Shown here piece by piece: positions 53,590 through 62,922 of a stretch of DNA of 64,000 nt. This DNA comes from Agromyces sp. G08B096. Its GTDB lineage: Bacteria > Actinomycetota > Actinomycetes > Actinomycetales > Microbacteriaceae. A program made the translations under genes and the position numbers. Each line of letters starts with the position of its first letter. Positions within the stretch are counted from its first letter, which is position 1. The notes under the pieces were generated by a model, which saw only the letters and a list, made by a program, of their open reading frames with translations, was not told where the DNA came from and did not search any database. The stretch lies in assembly GCF_040267705.1 (NCBI RefSeq), contig NZ_CP158374.1, positions 930,001 through 994,000 of the forward strand, in the 5' to 3' direction.

Positions 53590-54840
53590 ATGAAGAAGAG
53601 CATGCGGTTCGGTGCCGCGATCGCGCTCGCCGCGACGGCGTCGCTGACGCTCGCGTCCTGCGGGTTCGGCGGCGGCTCGTCCGACGGCGGCGACGCCGAC
53701 GGCAAGACCACCCTCGACCTGCTCGTGCCGAGCTACTCCGACAACACCCAGGCGCTGTGGGAGGACGTGATCTCCGGCTTCGAGGAGGCCAACCCCGACG
53801 TCGACGTCAAGCTCCAGGTCGAGTCGTGGGACAACCTCGAGACCGTCATCGCGACGCAGATCCAGGGCGGCGAGGCTCCCGACATCTACAACGGCGGCCC
53901 CTTCGCCGGGTTCGTCGCCGACGACCTGCTCTACCCGGCCGAAGAGGTCGTGTCCGCTGACGTCTACTCCGACTTCCAGGAGTCCTTCCTCGCCAACGCC
54001 GAGGTCGACGGCACCGCGTACGCGCTGCCGCTCATCGCCTCGGCCCGTGCGCTCTTCGTCAACAACACCCTGCTGCAGCAGGCGGGCGTGACCGCGCCGC
54101 CCACCACGTGGGACGAGCTGCTCGACGCCGCGACGAAGGTCTCCGCGCTCGGCGGGGGCGTCGCCGGCTACGGCATGCCCCTCGGCTCGGAGGAGGCGCA
54201 GGCCGAGGCGGCCGTGTGGCTCTGGGGCGGCGGCGGCACCTTCGGCGACGCCGAGGCCATCACGATCGACGACCCGTCGAACCTGCCGGGCGCCGAGCAG
54301 ATCAAGAAGATGATCGACGCCGGGGCCACCCAGGCCGACCCGGGTTCGACCGACCGGTCGCCGCTCATGGACATCTTCGTCCAGGGCAAGATCGGCATGC
54401 AGGTAGGCCTGCCGCCGACCGTCGGCCAGATCGAGGAGAACAACCCCGAGCTGGACTACTCGATCGTCCCGATCCCCACGCAGGACGGCTCCGCCTTCAC
54501 GCTCGGCGTCATGGACCAGCTCATGGCCTTCAAGAACGACGATGACAAGAAGGAGGCCATCACCGCCTTCCTCGACTACTACTACTCGGCCGACGTGTAT
54601 GTGCCGTGGGTACAGGCCGAGGGCTTCCTGCCGGTCACGAAGTCGGGCGCCGAGCAGCTCTCGGGCGAGGAGGCGCTGAAGCCGTTCCTCGACGTGCTGC
54701 CCGACGCGCAGTTCTACCCGAGCACGAACCCGCAGTGGTCCGCGGCCGACTCGGCGTTCAAGGCGCTGTTCGGCCAGCTGCAGACCAAGCCCGCACAGGA
54801 CGTGCTGACCGAGATCCAGGCGCAGGTCGACGCGGGCTGA
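53590..54840 (+). CDS. ABC sugar transporter solute-binding lipoprotein (cluster B)
   Basis: The 416-residue family-1 solute-binding protein has a lipoprotein signal (MKKSMRFGAAIALAATASLT, then LASC) and a Gly/Ser/Asp-rich linker. The mature domain has typical carbohydrate-binder segments such as APDIYNGGPFAGF. It is first in a three-gene importer operon that faces the aga-like catabolic operon, so an N-acetylated hexosamine or an oligosaccharide containing it is the likely ligand. Confidence 0.93.
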   Translation: MKKSMRFGAAIALAATASLTLASCGFGGGSSDGGDADGKTTLDLLVPSYSDNTQALWEDVISGFEEANPDVDVKLQVESWDNLETVIATQIQGGEAPDIYNGGPFAGFVADDLLYPAEEVVSADVYSDFQESFLANAEVDGTAYALPLIASARALFVNNTLLQQAGVTAPPTTWDELLDAATKVSALGGGVAGYGMPLGSEEAQAEAAVWLWGGGGTFGDAEAITIDDPSNLPGAEQIKKMIDAGATQADPGSTDRSPLMDIFVQGKIGMQVGLPPTVGQIEENNPELDYSIVPIPTQDGSAFTLGVMDQLMAFKNDDDKKEAITAFLDYYYSADVYVPWVQAEGFLPVTKSGAEQLSGEEALKPFLDVLPDAQFYPSTNPQWSAADSAFKALFGQLQTKPAQDVLTEIQAQVDAG

Positions 54841-54933
54841 TCCCGCCCGACCGGGGTGCGTCGCCGCGTGCGGCGGCGCACCCCCGCCCCTGCATCGCCA
54901 CGCACCATCGGAGGGATCGGTGACCGACCGCTC

Positions 54934-55908
54934 ATGAGCACCACCACAGACACCGCGGCCGCCGTGGCCCAGCCGGGTCGGACGCGCGCCGGCCGCGGTA
55001 CGCCGCCCGGGACTGCCGGCCGGCGCCCCGGGCCGCGCGACCTCGTTCGCGCCCTGCCCTGGATCGGCCCCGCCATCCTCCTCATCGTCGGCGTGGTCTT
55101 CTTCCCCGCCGGCGTCATGTTCTTCAACTCCACGCGCGACATCTCGATCTCGGGGCTCGACCAGGGCGGGGTGGGCATCGACAACTACGTCGAGGTCTTC
55201 ACGTTCCCCTACTTCTGGCCCATCCTGCTGCGCACCATCGTCTGGGTCGTCGTGGTCGTCGGCGTCACGGTCGTGCTCTCGCTCGTGCTCGCCCAGATCC
55301 TCGACAAGGCGTTCCCCGGTCGCCGCATCGTGCGGCTCGCGGTGATCATCCCGTGGGCCGCCTCGGTCGTCATGACCACGATGGTCGTGTACTACGGCCT
55401 CGAGCCGTACTTCGGCATCATCAACACCTTCCTCGTCGACGTCGGCCTGATCGCGACGCCCGAGGGCTACGGCTGGACCCGCAACCCGGCGACCGCGTTC
55501 GCCTGGTCGATCGTGGTGGCCGTGTTCGTGTCGCTGCCGTTCACGACCTACACGATCCTCGCGGGGCTCGCGACGGTGCCGGGCGAAGTGCTCGAGGCCG
55601 CCAAGATGGACGGCGCAGGGCCCGCCCGTACCTACTTCTCCGTCGTGCTGCCGCAGCTGCGCGGGGCGCTCAGCGTCGCGGTGCTGATCAACATCATCAA
55701 CGTGTTCAACTCGCTGCCGATCCTGAAGGTGATGACCGGCTCGATCCCCGGCTACGACGCCGACACGATCATGACGATGATCTTCAAGTACATCCAGAAC
55801 CAGCACAAGGTCGACGTCGCGAGCGCGCTCTCCGTCGTCGCCTTCCTGATCGTCATCGTGATCGTCGCGGTGTACGTGAAGGTCGTCAAGCCCATGCAGG
55901 AGGTCTGA
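54934..55908 (+). CDS. ABC sugar transporter permease 1 (cluster B)
   Basis: The 324-residue MalF-type permease has six helices after a ~45-residue cytoplasmic N-terminus and the EAA loop EVLEAAKMDGAGPARTYF. ATG 54934 is the first plausible start; a GGAGGGA lies 19 bases upstream, which is unusually far. No ATPase is encoded nearby, as is typical for actinobacteria with a shared MsiK-type ATPase. Confidence 0.92.
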   Translation: MSTTTDTAAAVAQPGRTRAGRGTPPGTAGRRPGPRDLVRALPWIGPAILLIVGVVFFPAGVMFFNSTRDISISGLDQGGVGIDNYVEVFTFPYFWPILLRTIVWVVVVVGVTVVLSLVLAQILDKAFPGRRIVRLAVIIPWAASVVMTTMVVYYGLEPYFGIINTFLVDVGLIATPEGYGWTRNPATAFAWSIVVAVFVSLPFTTYTILAGLATVPGEVLEAAKMDGAGPARTYFSVVLPQLRGALSVAVLINIINVFNSLPILKVMTGSIPGYDADTIMTMIFKYIQNQHKVDVASALSVVAFLIVIVIVAVYVKVVKPMQEV

Positions 55909-55911
55909 CCC

Positions 55912-56820
55912 GTGGCCGTCACCGCCCCCGCATTCGAGACCATCGCCGCGCCCGCGGCATCCCGGCGACGTCGCCGCTACACCGCCGACCAGGTGAGCCT
56001 GCCGCGCCTGCTGCTGCGGATGCTCGCCGGCCTCGTCGTGCTCGCGATCTTCGTGCTCCCGTACACGATCATGTTCTTCGGCTCGGTGAAGACGAAGGCG
56101 CAGATCCGGTCGGTCGACCCGACGTACTTCCCGACCGAGTGGCACTGGGAGAACTACGTCACGATGTGGTCGACGCCCGAGACGCCGCTCGTGCAGAACC
56201 TCGTGTCGACGATCGTGATCTCGGTGTTCGCGACCCTGCTCGTGCTCGCGGTGGCCCTGCCGGCCGCGTACTACACCGCGAGGTTCCGGTTCCCCGGTCG
56301 GTTCGTGTTCCTCTTCCTCGTGATCATCACGCAGATGCTGCAGCCGGCGGTGCTCACTTCGGGCCTGTTCCGGCAGTTCGCCGCGCTCGACCTCCTCGAC
56401 ACCTGGGCGGCGATGATCTTCATCAACGCGGCGTTCAACCTCTCGTTCGCCGTGTGGATCATGCACTCGTTCTTCGCCGGCATCCCGAAGGAGGTCGACG
56501 AGGCGGCGCAGATCGACGGCGCGGGGCGGCTGACCGTGCTGTTCCGCATCAATCTGCCCCTCGTCTGGCCCGGCATCGTCACCGCGATCGTGTTCACCTT
56601 CGTGGCGTGCTGGAACGAGTTCGCCGCCTCGCTCGTGATCCTCTCGACGGCCGGCAACCAGCCGCTCTCGGTGGCGCTGACGAAGTTCGTCGGTCAGTAC
56701 GAGACGAGCTGGCAGTACGTGTTCGGGGTCTCGGTGGTGGCGATCATCCCGGTCGTGGTGCTCTTCATGCTCATCGAGAAGCGCCTCGTCGGCGGCCTCA
56801 CCGCGGGCAGCGTGAAGTAA
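55912..56820 (+). CDS. ABC sugar transporter permease 2 (cluster B)
   Basis: The 302-residue MalG-type permease has six helices and the EAA loop EVDEAAQIDGAGRLTVLFRI. GTG 55912 lies 3 bases after the stop of permease 1, with AGGAGG upstream. It ends 14 bases from the stop of the convergent VOC gene. Confidence 0.93.
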   Translation: MAVTAPAFETIAAPAASRRRRRYTADQVSLPRLLLRMLAGLVVLAIFVLPYTIMFFGSVKTKAQIRSVDPTYFPTEWHWENYVTMWSTPETPLVQNLVSTIVISVFATLLVLAVALPAAYYTARFRFPGRFVFLFLVIITQMLQPAVLTSGLFRQFAALDLLDTWAAMIFINAAFNLSFAVWIMHSFFAGIPKEVDEAAQIDGAGRLTVLFRINLPLVWPGIVTAIVFTFVACWNEFAASLVILSTAGNQPLSVALTKFVGQYETSWQYVFGVSVVAIIPVVVLFMLIEKRLVGGLTAGSVK

Positions 56821-56834
56821 CGGCGGCCCGTCGC

Positions 56835-57227
56835 TCAGGCGGCGCCCTCGTCGGTCGTCCAGAGCCCGAGGACGTTGCCCTCCGGGTCGGCGAAGTACGC
56901 GAACCAGCCCATGCCGGGCACCGCGGCCCGCGGCGCGACGACCGTGCCGCCGGCCTCCACGACCCGCTCGAGCGCCCGGTCGACGTCCTCCACGTCGACC
57001 GTCAGCACAGGGTTCGTGAGCTGCCCCTCGCGCCGGAAGATGGCGCCGTTGATGGCGCCGGGCTCGAGCGGCTGGCCGGTCTCCTCATCGGCGGGCGTGG
57101 TGCGCACCGCGGTGTAGTCGTCCATGCCGGGGATCGGCTCGACGACCCAGTCGAAGGCCGAGCGGTAGAACTGCTTCGCCCGGTCCTGGTCGTCGGCCGG
57201 GATCTCGAAGTGCACGATGCCTGGCAT
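56835..57227 (-). CDS. VOC-family (glyoxalase-like) protein
   Basis: The 130-residue protein has the paired beta-alpha-beta-beta-beta units of the vicinal oxygen chelate fold (GIVHFEIPADDQDRAKQFY, then WFAYFADPEGNVLGLW). It belongs to a small class often annotated as glyoxalase/bleomycin resistance-like; no function is assigned. ATG 57227 has GAGAGGGA upstream, and a longer frame adds non-family sequence. It is probably cotranscribed with nothing, since the GH20 gene upstream ends 91 bases away. Confidence 0.85.
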   Translation of the reverse strand: MPGIVHFEIPADDQDRAKQFYRSAFDWVVEPIPGMDDYTAVRTTPADEETGQPLEPGAINGAIFRREGQLTNPVLTVDVEDVDRALERVVEAGGTVVAPRAAVPGMGWFAYFADPEGNVLGLWTTDEGAA

Positions 57228-57318
57228 GTCAGTTCCCTCTCGCGGCGCCCCCGCGCCGCTCCCGGCCGCAGGATAGCCCGAGCGATCCCATGCCGACAGT
57301 GGCGGCGGGACATCCGCC

Positions 57319-59013
57319 TCAGTCTGCCCAGGGCACCCCGCGCACCGGGTAGTAGACGGTGCCCGAGGCATCCCACCGTGTCGCGAGCGAGGCGACGCGC
57401 GCGAAGAAGTTCTCGTGGTCGCGCTCGCCGGCGGGCGACCAGCCGATCTCGGCGATCGCGGTGATCCGCGGGAAGGCCATGAACTCGACCTCGTCGATGG
57501 TGCGCATGGTCTCGGTCCAGATGGGCGCCTCGACGCCGAGGATGTCGGCCTCGCCGAGTCCGGGCACGATGTCGGCCGGCTCCCACGCGTACGCCTCGTC
57601 GAGGGTCGTCGGACCCTTCGCCCAGTCCTGTCCGAGCGTTCGGCCGAGGGCGGTCTGCGGGTCGTCGACGTACTTCATGTCGAGGTAGGCGGCGTCGGCG
57701 GGGGAGAGGATGACCTGTCCGCCCTGCTCGACGAACGACATCGTGAGGGGCACCGCCTCGTCCTCGGCCTCGACGAAGCTCCAGTACTGGCCGATCGTGC
57801 CGCGCGGCAGCTCGCGCGAGGCGCCCATCTCGTGCCAGCCGATCACGGTCTTGCCGGTGGACGCTCCGGCGGCGGTGATGCGGGCGAGCAGGTCGCGATA
57901 GTCCTCGGGCGTCGTCGCGAGCGACTCGTCGCCGCCCAGGTGCAGCCAGGGGCCGGGGGTGAGCTCGGCGACCTCGCGGGTGACGTCGGCGAGGAAGCGG
58001 TCGGTCGCCTCCGCGCGCTCGGGCGAGGCGCACAGCGAGGAGAAGCCGACCTCGATGCCCTGGTACGGGGCCGGGGCGACGCCGTCGCAGTTCAGCTCGG
58101 GGTAGGCGCTGAGCGCGGCGTTCGTGTGGCCGGGCAGGTCGATCTCCGGCACCACGGTGATGAAGCGCGCGGCGGCGTGCTCCACGATGCGCCGGTAGTC
58201 GTCCTTCGTGTAGAAGCCGCCGCGCTCGCCGCCGACGGACGTCTCGCCGCCGACCTCGGTGAGCGCCGGCCACGCATCGATCTGCAGTCGCCAGCCCTGG
58301 TCGTCGGTGAGGTGCAGGTGCAGCACGTTGAGCTTCAGCAGGGCGATCGCGTCGAGATAGCGCAGCACCTCCTCGACGGGCAGGAAGTGGCGGGCGACGT
58401 CGAGCATGGCGCCCCGGTACGTGAAACGCGGGCGGTCGTCGACGGATGCCGCGGGCGCGGCGAACCCGTCGGCGGGAGCGGCGCCCGCCGAGCCGGAGAG
58501 TTCGGCGGGAAGGAGCTGGAGGAGCGACCGCGTGCCGCGGAAGAGGCCCGCGGGGGCGGCTGCGTCGATGCGGGCGCCCGAACCGCCGAGTTCGAGGGTG
58601 TAGGCCTCGGCGTCGGGGCCGCCGAAGGCGGCGCCGGCGTCGAGCCCGGCGGCCGCGGCGTCTGCCCCCTCGGCGGTGGTCTCGCGCACCGCGAGCACGA
58701 GGTCGGCGGCTTCGCCCGCGCCGCCCTCGACGACGGGCAGCTCATAGCCCGAGCCGGCCCGGAGGGTCTCGGCGAGGAGCGCCGCGACATCGGCGGCGCC
58801 CGGCCCGTCGGCGATGATCCGGCTGTCGGGGGTGAGCCGGAACGGCTCGTCGGCCTCGCGCAGCTCGAAGGCGGTGGGGGCGGGGATGATGCCGGGCACG
58901 GCGTCTCCGTTCTGGTCTGGGCCGGTGCAGCCGGCGAGGGCGGAGGCCGCGACGAGGAGGCCGGTCGCGGCCGCCATGAGTCGGGCACGGGTCGTGCGGG
59001 TGCGTCGTCGCAT
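57319..59013 (-). CDS. GH20 beta-N-acetylhexosaminidase, lipoprotein
   Basis: The 564-residue exo-hexosaminidase has a lipoprotein signal peptide with lipobox ALAGC near residues 24-28, so it acts outside the cell. The N-terminal GH20b domain is at ~residues 40-170. The (beta/alpha)8 catalytic domain follows, with [15 protein letters not shown] and the catalytic Asp362-Glu363 pair in LHLGGDESL. It would trim terminal GlcNAc or GalNAc from chito-oligosaccharides or glycans and so feed the two importers. ATG 59013 follows CAGGA. An AAGGAATCCTT palindrome lies upstream at 59052-59062. Confidence 0.93.
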   Translation of the reverse strand: MRRRTRTTRARLMAAATGLLVAASALAGCTGPDQNGDAVPGIIPAPTAFELREADEPFRLTPDSRIIADGPGAADVAALLAETLRAGSGYELPVVEGGAGEAADLVLAVRETTAEGADAAAAGLDAGAAFGGPDAEAYTLELGGSGARIDAAAPAGLFRGTRSLLQLLPAELSGSAGAAPADGFAAPAASVDDRPRFTYRGAMLDVARHFLPVEEVLRYLDAIALLKLNVLHLHLTDDQGWRLQIDAWPALTEVGGETSVGGERGGFYTKDDYRRIVEHAAARFITVVPEIDLPGHTNAALSAYPELNCDGVAPAPYQGIEVGFSSLCASPERAEATDRFLADVTREVAELTPGPWLHLGGDESLATTPEDYRDLLARITAAGASTGKTVIGWHEMGASRELPRGTIGQYWSFVEAEDEAVPLTMSFVEQGGQVILSPADAAYLDMKYVDDPQTALGRTLGQDWAKGPTTLDEAYAWEPADIVPGLGEADILGVEAPIWTETMRTIDEVEFMAFPRITAIAEIGWSPAGERDHENFFARVASLATRWDASGTVYYPVRGVPWAD

Positions 59014-59163
59014 GCGCGTCCTGTCGGTTGGACGGCAGGGCCGCCTGATGGAAGGAATCCTTACCAAAGGGCATCCTGCCACGATCGGGCCGCGGGCGAC
59101 AGGGCGCCGCGCGATCCGGCGACGAACATGACGGTGAGGCCTCGGCGGCGAGGCATCCGTTGC

Positions 59164-59169
59164 TATGCT
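59164..59169 (+). promoter_or_regulatory. -10 box TATGCT of the glyA transcript
   Basis: TATGCT lies so that transcription would begin around 59176, at the first base of the P1 stem of the riboswitch. Confidence 0.5.
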
Positions 59170-59171
59170 CG

Positions 59172-59248
59172 ACACGTCGCGACTGGCGTTGAGATGGGCA
59201 CCATCGGGGAGCGACTGGCACGGACCGACCGCACGCCTGGGCCGGTAC
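59172..59248 (+). ncRNA. ZTP (pfl) riboswitch upstream of glyA-folD
   Basis: The conserved ZTP-riboswitch elements occur in order: GUCGC (59176-59180) pairing with GCGAC (59211-59215), GACUGGCG (59181-59188), a small hairpin GAUGG/CCAUC (59193-59205), GGGGAGCGAC (59206-59215), and the downstream CGCCUGGG (59234-59241). These match the known pfl consensus. The RNA senses ZTP/ZMP, which accumulates when 10-formyl-THF is short. It typically raises expression of glyA, folD and purH, and the genes here are glyA and folD. Confidence 0.87.
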
Positions 59249-59319
59249 GCGAGCTTCGGCGCTACGTCGCTCGAGGCAGCAACCTCATTGGTCCGTCCCA
59301 TTCCCTGAAGGAGCCAGTC

Positions 59320-60594
59320 TTGGCCGAATCCGTCTTCAACCAGCCGCTCGCAGAGGTCGACCCCGAGATCGCCGAGGTGCTCGAGCTCGAGCTCGGTCGC
59401 CAGCGCGACTACCTCGAGATGATCGCGAGCGAGAACTTCGTGCCCGTCTCGGTGCTGCAGTCGCAGGGCAGCGTCCTCACCAACAAGTACGCGGAGGGCT
59501 ACCCCGGCCGCCGCTACTACGGCGGCTGCGAGTACGTCGACATCGCCGAGTCGCTCGCGATCGAGCGGGCGAAGAGCCTGTTCGGCGCCGAGTACGCCAA
59601 CGTCCAGCCCCACTCGGGCGCCACGGCCAACGCCGCCGTGCTCTCCGCGATCGCCACGCCGGGCGACACCATCCTCGGCCTCGAGCTCGCCCACGGCGGC
59701 CACCTCACGCACGGCATGCGCCTGAACTTCTCGGGCAAGCTCTACAACGCCGTCGCCTACGGCGTCGACCCCGAGACGTTCCTCGTCGACATGGACCGCG
59801 TGCGCGATGCCGCCCTCGAGCACAAGCCGCAGGTCATCATCGCCGGCTGGTCGGCCTACCCCCGCCACCTCGACTTCGCCGCGTTCCGTGCGATCGCCGA
59901 CGAGGTCGGCGCGAAGCTCTGGGTCGACATGGCGCACTTCGCGGGCCTCGTGGCAGCGGGCCTGCACCCGTCGCCCGTGCCGCACGCCGACGTCGTCTCC
60001 TCGACCGTGCACAAGACCATCGGCGGCCCCCGCTCGGGCTTCATCCTGTCGCGCGACACCGAGCTCGCGAAGAAGCTCAACTCCAACGTCTTCCCCGGCC
60101 AGCAGGGCGGCCCGCTGATGCACGTCATCGCCGCGAAGGCGACGGCGTTCAAGATCGCCGCGACCGAGGAGTTCAAGGACCGCCAGGAGCGCACCCTCCG
60201 CGGCGCGCGGATCCTCGCCGAGCGCCTCACCGCCGACGACTCCCGCGCCGCCGGCGTCGACGTGCTCACGGGCGGCACCGACGTGCACCTCGTGCTCGCC
60301 GACCTCCGCAACTCCGAGCTCGACGGCCAGCAGGCCGAAGACCTGCTGCACGAGGCGCTCATCACGGTGAACCGCAACGCCGTGCCGTTCGACCCGCGCC
60401 CGCCGATGGTCACCTCTGGCCTGCGCATCGGCACGCCCGCGCTCGCCACCCGCGGCTTCGGCGATGCCGAGTTCACCGAGGTCGCCGACATCATCGCCGA
60501 GACGCTGAAGGGCGGGGCGGATGTCGCCGCGCTCCGCGCGCGTGTCGAGGCCCTCACGGCCGCGTTCCCGCTGTACCCGGGCCTGCAGCAGTAG
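59320..60594 (+). CDS. glyA: Serine hydroxymethyltransferase
   Basis: The 424-residue PLP enzyme converts serine and THF to glycine and 5,10-methylene-THF. The PLP lysine is Lys232 in [35 protein letters not shown] and [16 protein letters not shown] are canonical. TTG 59320 is chosen for the GAAGGAG upstream and because the family sequence starts at the following residues. The gene lies under the ZTP riboswitch and is followed by folD. A GC-rich repeat (60601-60634) lies in the 78-base gap before folD. Confidence 0.97.
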   Translation: MAESVFNQPLAEVDPEIAEVLELELGRQRDYLEMIASENFVPVSVLQSQGSVLTNKYAEGYPGRRYYGGCEYVDIAESLAIERAKSLFGAEYANVQPHSGATANAAVLSAIATPGDTILGLELAHGGHLTHGMRLNFSGKLYNAVAYGVDPETFLVDMDRVRDAALEHKPQVIIAGWSAYPRHLDFAAFRAIADEVGAKLWVDMAHFAGLVAAGLHPSPVPHADVVSSTVHKTIGGPRSGFILSRDTELAKKLNSNVFPGQQGGPLMHVIAAKATAFKIAATEEFKDRQERTLRGARILAERLTADDSRAAGVDVLTGGTDVHLVLADLRNSELDGQQAEDLLHEALITVNRNAVPFDPRPPMVTSGLRIGTPALATRGFGDAEFTEVADIIAETLKGGADVAALRARVEALTAAFPLYPGLQQ

Positions 60595-60600
60595 GCGCGT

Positions 60601-60634
60601 CCGCCGCGCGGCGGGGTCCGCCCGCCGCGCGGCG
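60601..60634 (+). repeat. GC-rich inverted/direct repeat between glyA and folD
   Basis: Two copies of a self-complementary CCGCCGCGCGGCG-like block lie back to back, able to form one long or two short hairpins. It may be an attenuator or an RNA-stability element between the cotranscribed genes. Confidence 0.5.
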
Positions 60635-60672
60635 CAGCACCTGCTCACCGATCCACTCATTTGGAGAAGCAC

Positions 60673-61554
60673 ATGACGGCCATCACGCTGGACGGCGTCG
60701 CGACCGCGACGGCCGTGAAGTCGGAGCTCGCCGGCCGGATCGCGCACCTGCGTTCGCGCGGGGTCGTGCCGGGACTCGGCACGCTGCTCGTCGGTGACGA
60801 CCCGGGCTCGAAGTCGTACGTCGCGGGCAAGCACCGCGACTGCGCCGAGGTCGGCATCGAGTCGATCCGGGTCGACCTGCCCGCGTCGGCGACGACGGCC
60901 GACGTGCGCGCCGCGATCCGCGATCTCAACCAGGCTCCCGAGGTGACGGGGTACATCGTGCAGCTGCCGCTGCCCGCCGGTCACGACGAGAACGCGATGC
61001 TCGAGCTGATCGACCCCGACAAGGACGCCGACGGCCTGCACCCGACGAACCTCGGCCGGCTCGTGCTCGGCATCGAGGGCGAGCTGCACTCGCCGCTGCC
61101 GTGCACGCCGGCGGGCATCGTCGAGATGCTGCAGCGCTACGACGTGCCGATCCGCGGGTGCCACGTGACGGTCATCGGCCGCGGCCTCACGGTGGGCCGG
61201 CCCCTGGGACTGCTCTTCACGCGGAAGGGGCTGGATGCCACGGTGACGCTCACGCACTCGCGCACGGAAGACCTGGCGGCCGAGGTGCGCCGGGCCGACA
61301 TCGTGGTCGCCGCGGTCGGCGTCCCGCACCTCGTGAAGCCCGAGTGGATCAAGCCGGGCGCCGCGGTGCTCGACGTCGGCATCACGCGCGTGCAGGACGA
61401 GGAGACCGGCAAGGGCCGGCTCACCGGCGACGTCGACCCCGCCGTGGCCGAGGTCGCCGGCCACCTCTCGCCGAACCCCGGCGGCGTGGGCCCGATGACC
61501 CGGGCGATGCTCCTCGCGAACGTCGTGAAGGCGGCCGAGTTCCGGCTCTCCTGA
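60673..61554 (+). CDS. folD: Methylenetetrahydrofolate dehydrogenase / methenyltetrahydrofolate cyclohydrolase
   Basis: The 293-residue bifunctional enzyme turns the methylene-THF from GlyA into 10-formyl-THF for purine synthesis. Signature parts are YVAGKHRDC (catalytic Lys), [39 protein letters not shown] and [14 protein letters not shown] 60673 has GGAGAAG upstream; a TTG at 60661 is less likely. A strong hairpin follows. Together with purN, purH and purU in this window it completes a one-carbon/purine set. Confidence 0.97.
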   Translation: MTAITLDGVATATAVKSELAGRIAHLRSRGVVPGLGTLLVGDDPGSKSYVAGKHRDCAEVGIESIRVDLPASATTADVRAAIRDLNQAPEVTGYIVQLPLPAGHDENAMLELIDPDKDADGLHPTNLGRLVLGIEGELHSPLPCTPAGIVEMLQRYDVPIRGCHVTVIGRGLTVGRPLGLLFTRKGLDATVTLTHSRTEDLAAEVRRADIVVAAVGVPHLVKPEWIKPGAAVLDVGITRVQDEETGKGRLTGDVDPAVAEVAGHLSPNPGGVGPMTRAMLLANVVKAAEFRLS

Positions 61555-61571
61555 GCCGGCTGGCGAAACGA

Positions 61572-61607
61572 ACGGATGCCCCGTGGCCTCGGCCGCGGGG
61601 CATCCGT
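61572..61607. terminator. Hairpin terminator after folD
   Basis: 12-base arms (ACGGATGCCCCG and its complement) enclose an inner GGCC/GGCC stem. The outer arms again contain the GGATGCC/GGCATCC motif. The gene on the other side is convergent. Confidence 0.8.
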
Positions 61608-61621
61608 CGTCGATGCGGGCC

Positions 61622-62197
61622 CTACGCCGGCGCGCGCCCGGCGGCTCCCCAGCTGTGTTCGATCGTGTCGAGCACCGCGTCGTAGACCGCGGGCCAGTCG
61701 GCGTCGTGCGGGGCGACGCGCGCGAGCTCGAGACTGACGGCACCGTGGACCTGCGCCCAGACGGCGACGGCGGCGCGGTCGACGTCGTCGGTGCCGGCGG
61801 CGGCGATCGCGGCGCGCAGCGGGCGCAGGGAGGCGAAGGCGGAGGCGGGGTCGGGTTCGCAGCCGGCGAAGTCCTCGAGGCCGCCGCCGAACATGAGCCG
61901 GTAGAGCGCGGGATGCGCGAGCGCCCACTCGCGGTAGGCGAGCCCGAGGGCGCGGAGTCCACCGGGGGCGGCCTGCTCCTGCGAGGCGCCGAACGAGGCG
62001 AAGCCGTGCTCGATGACGGCCGCGAGGAGTTCCCCCTTGCCGCCGTAGAGCGTGTAGATCGCGGAGGTCGAGGTGCCCGCCGCCTTGGCGATGTCCCGGA
62101 GGGCGGCGCGCGCCGCGCCGTCGCGGTCGACCACCTCGGCCGTCACCTCGAGCAGGCGTTCGCGGAGCGCGTCGTCGTAGAGCGGAGGCCTTGCCAT
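61622..62197 (-). CDS. TetR-family transcriptional regulator (WHG-domain type)
   Basis: The 191-residue repressor has an N-terminal helix-turn-helix (ALRDIAKAAGTSTSAIYTLY, ~residues 28-47) and a C-terminal helical domain containing YREWALAHPALYRLMFGG, the WHG-type ligand-domain segment. ATG 62197 begins MARPPLYDDALRERLL; an upstream start at 62227 lacks support. It is divergent from a DUF4188 gene, with a double operator in the 62-base gap. Confidence 0.9.
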   Translation of the reverse strand: MARPPLYDDALRERLLEVTAEVVDRDGAARAALRDIAKAAGTSTSAIYTLYGGKGELLAAVIEHGFASFGASQEQAAPGGLRALGLAYREWALAHPALYRLMFGGGLEDFAGCEPDPASAFASLRPLRAAIAAAGTDDVDRAAVAVWAQVHGAVSLELARVAPHDADWPAVYDAVLDTIEHSWGAAGRAPA

Positions 62198-62212
62198 GGG
62201 CACGATCCTACC

Positions 62213-62238
62213 GTAACGTCGTTTCATAACATCGTTAC
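62213..62238. promoter_or_regulatory. Operator region between TetR and DUF4188 genes
   Basis: GTAACG (62213-62218) and CGTTAC (62233-62238) form an inverted repeat. The same stretch can be read as two direct copies of a small palindrome, AACGTCGTT and AACATCGTT. It is an AT-rich island suitable for a TetR dimer pair. Confidence 0.6.
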
Positions 62239-62259
62239 AGAGCGAATGGAGCCTCCGAG

Positions 62260-62835
62260 ATGCAGCGAGAAGTCTTCCCCGGCCGGTACACCGCGGCGCC
62301 CGAGGGCGAGCGCGTCACCGTGTTCCTCATCGGCATGCGCGCCAACAGCTGGTGGCGCATCGGCCGCGTCCAGCGCGTCGCGAAGCAGATGCCGCGGATG
62401 CTCCGTCACCTGGTCGAGCACCCGGAGGCAGGCCTCCTCGGCTTCGAGAGCTGGGTCGGCCGCACGACGATCCTCCTGTCGTACTGGCGCAGTCCAGAAG
62501 ACCTGCAGCGCTTCGCGGCCGATCGCGACGCGCCCCACCTCGAGCCCTGGCGCGAGTTCATGCGCACCGCGCTCGGCACCGGGCACGTCGGCGTGTGGCA
62601 CGAGACGTACGACGTCCCCGTCGCCGACGCCGAGGCGGTCTACGCCGACATGCCCGCGTTCGGGCTCGCGAAGGCCACGGCGCACGTGCCGGTCGGTCCG
62701 GGAATGAACACGGCGCGGCAGCGGCTCGGGCGGCAGCGCCCAGCGGCAGCGGCCGCGGAGCCGGCCCCCGCAGGAACGGCTGCCACGGAAACGGTCGGCG
62801 CGGAACCGTCGGCTGCGCACGCGCCCGTCGGGTAG
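62260..62835 (+). CDS. DUF4188 (monooxygenase-like) family protein
   Basis: The 191-residue protein has a ~150-residue DUF4188 domain with RVTVFLIGMRANSWWRI, a dimeric alpha/beta-barrel-like fold related to small monooxygenases. An Ala/Pro-rich disordered tail of ~35 residues follows. Conserved blocks include LGFESWVGRTTILLSYWRSP and GVWHETYDV. The substrate is unknown. It is divergent from, and probably repressed by, the adjacent TetR protein. Confidence 0.85.
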   Translation: MQREVFPGRYTAAPEGERVTVFLIGMRANSWWRIGRVQRVAKQMPRMLRHLVEHPEAGLLGFESWVGRTTILLSYWRSPEDLQRFAADRDAPHLEPWREFMRTALGTGHVGVWHETYDVPVADAEAVYADMPAFGLAKATAHVPVGPGMNTARQRLGRQRPAAAAAEPAPAGTAATETVGAEPSAAHAPVG

Positions 62836-62910
62836 CGGCCGACCCCGCCCGGCCACCCGCGACCACCTCGTCGTTCACCGGCGGGCCACCGTCGCGCCAC
62901 GTCGCAGACG

Positions 62911-62916
62911 TAGCGT
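62911..62916 (+). promoter_or_regulatory. -10 box TAGCGT of a leaderless gene
   Basis: TAGCGT ends exactly 6 bases before ATG 62923. Confidence 0.5.
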
Positions 62917-62922
62917 GCCCGC

